This document shows, piece by piece, positions 5,849-7,058 of a stretch of 7,058 bases of DNA. Below the pieces are notes generated by a model, which searched no databases, was not told the DNA's origin, and worked only from the letters and a program-made list of their open reading frames with translations. Made by a program: the position numbers and the translations under genes. The stretch covers positions 1 through 7,058 of the forward strand of contig DAOVZA010000099.1 in assembly GCA_030635405.1 (NCBI GenBank), given 5' to 3'. The first letter of the stretch is position 1; each line of letters opens with the position of its first letter. This DNA comes from Desulfocapsa sp. (GTDB taxonomy: Bacteria; Desulfobacterota; Desulfobulbia; Desulfobulbales; Desulfocapsaceae).

Positions 5849-7058
5849 TTAAAACTGAGCCAATTATACCGCTTCCTGTCAGCAAGAAAGAATGTAAAGC
5901 TCGCGGCTGGGATGAGGTTGACATCATCCTGGTCACAGGGGATGCCTATGTGGATCACCCTTCATTTGGAATTGCCCTTATCGGCAGACTTCTGGAGAGT
6001 AAAGGGTATCGGGTTGCCATTCTCGCTCAGCCACGATATCACAACAACCATGATTTCATGATATTTGGCAGACCGCGCCTCTTTTTTGGCATTAGCGGTG
6101 GAAATCTCGATTCCATCGTGGCCAATTATACTGGTAATGGGAAAGTGCGTGAAAAAGACTCCTATTCACCTGATGGAAATCCCTGGTTTGGACAAAAACG
6201 AGAAAAGAATTCGAGACGCAGACCAGATCGGGCTGCAATGCTCTATACTAATCTTGCCCGTTCTGCCTACAAAGATGTCCCGGTAATACTTGGCGGAGTA
6301 GAAGCATCTCTGCGGCGCTTTGTCCATTACGATTACAAACAAAAGAAATTACGTGCTTCACTGCTGAGTGATTCAAAGGCAAGCCTTCTTGTTTACGGCA
6401 TGGGAGAACAGGCAATTCTTGAAACCACAGATCGACTCGATAAGGGACTTGGGTTAACTAACATTGCGGGTACCTGTGAACGGCTCAGCGAACAGGCGTT
6501 TCAGCAGCGTGAAACTGATGAAAAACAACAAAGTGTTATTCTTCCATCATGGCAGGATATCCAGAAAGACAAAGGACTGTTCCTGAGAGCTGAAAAAGAG
6601 ATCGATGCTCAGGCAAGAAGTTATGCCGACAAAGAATTAATCCAAAAGCAGCAAAGTGCGTGGATTATCCAACAACCTCAGCCACCACAGCTCAGCACAG
6701 CAGAAATGGACAGCCTTTATGAACTCCCCTACACACGCTGTGAACATCCTGCGTTTCCAAATGTCCCCGCAGCCAGAATGATTCAGCATTCTCTTACCAC
6801 TGTTCGAGGGTGTTCCGGAAACTGCTCTTTTTGTGCCATTACCAGACATCAGGGACCAGCCATTACCAGTCGCAGCATACAATCCCTGGTTCAGGAAGCC
6901 AGAACTGTCAGTAAAATGAAAAACTTTACTGGAACCATAAGTGATCTTGGTGGCCCAACGGCAAATCTCTACGGCGTCTCCTGCCGGATAGGATCATGCA
7001 AAAAACATGACTGCCTCTTCCCGAAAGTATGCAAAAATCTTCAGGTGGATGAAAAGAA
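5845..7058 (+). CDS. ygiQ: YgiQ-family radical SAM protein, 3' end beyond window
   Basis: The frame is open from ATG 5845 to the window edge: 404 complete codons plus two bases. E. coli YgiQ is over 700 residues, so roughly the C-terminal third or more is missing here because of the window edge rather than a mutation. The N-terminal YgiQ domain shows GWDEVDIILVTGDAYVDHPS (22-41), ILGGVEASLRRFVHYDY and LLVYGMGE. The radical SAM core starts with the CX3CX2C cluster Cys323, Cys327, Cys330 (RGCSGNCSFCAI), followed by SRSIQSLV and ISDLGGPTANLYG. A second cysteine group (CRIGSCKKHDCLFPKVC) near 386-402 is also typical of the family. ATG 5845 is the first start after the in-frame TAA at 5830-5832, and the protein begins just before the conserved PLPVSKKE region. 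The enzymatic reaction of YgiQ is not established, so I assign none. It is divergent from nth-xth. Confidence 0.95.
   Translation, partial: MIKTEPIIPLPVSKKECKARGWDEVDIILVTGDAYVDHPSFGIALIGRLLESKGYRVAILAQPRYHNNHDFMIFGRPRLFFGISGGNLDSIVANYTGNGKVREKDSYSPDGNPWFGQKREKNSRRRPDRAAMLYTNLARSAYKDVPVILGGVEASLRRFVHYDYKQKKLRASLLSDSKASLLVYGMGEQAILETTDRLDKGLGLTNIAGTCERLSEQAFQQRETDEKQQSVILPSWQDIQKDKGLFLRAEKEIDAQARSYADKELIQKQQSAWIIQQPQPPQLSTAEMDSLYELPYTRCEHPAFPNVPAARMIQHSLTTVRGCSGNCSFCAITRHQGPAITSRSIQSLVQEARTVSKMKNFTGTISDLGGPTANLYGVSCRIGSCKKHDCLFPKVCKNLQVDEK

Noticed and set aside
6637..6882. 81-residue minus-strand open frame inside ygiQ
   Set aside because: It lies wholly within a well-supported radical SAM coding region on the other strand and shows no recognisable motif.

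Overview
The window is ordinary, gene-dense bacterial chromosome. It has five complete protein genes and one gene cut by the right edge, with no rRNA, tRNA, CRISPR array, insertion sequence or prophage gene that I can recognise. Protein style (MnmG, Lgt, YgiQ) and moderate GC suggest a Gram-negative bacterium, plausibly Desulfobacterota (former Deltaproteobacteria). That placement is an impression from sequence style and was not tested by a search.

Left block, plus strand (1-2900): about 186 bases of leader carry a candidate promoter and an unexplained frame open from the window edge. Then come mnmG (tRNA wobble-uridine modification) and lgt (lipoprotein diacylglyceryl transferase). The two genes overlap by ATGA and are almost certainly one translationally coupled unit. 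A very long, almost perfect hairpin (about 2905-2980) follows lgt, sits between convergent genes and lacks a U-tract.

Middle block, minus strand (3001-5721): reading with transcription, the order is a fused endonuclease III / AP endonuclease gene (nth-xth), a NarL/FixJ-type response regulator 55 bases downstream, and an HU-family DNA-binding protein gene behind a 293-base AT-rich spacer containing two clear dyads. The fused enzyme would carry out successive steps of base excision repair in one chain: glycosylase/AP lyase, then AP endonuclease/3' repair diesterase. No sensor kinase for the response regulator is present in the window.

Right block, plus strand (5845-7058): a divergent gene encodes the N-terminal part of a YgiQ-type radical SAM protein (404 codons seen, continuing past the edge). 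A 17-codon upstream reading frame ends in an ATGA overlap with its start codon.

The most notable items are the in-frame Nth-ExoIII fusion, the U-less long hairpin, the dyads upstream of the HU gene and the possible leader ORF of ygiQ. Nothing here clearly amounts to a new multi-gene system.
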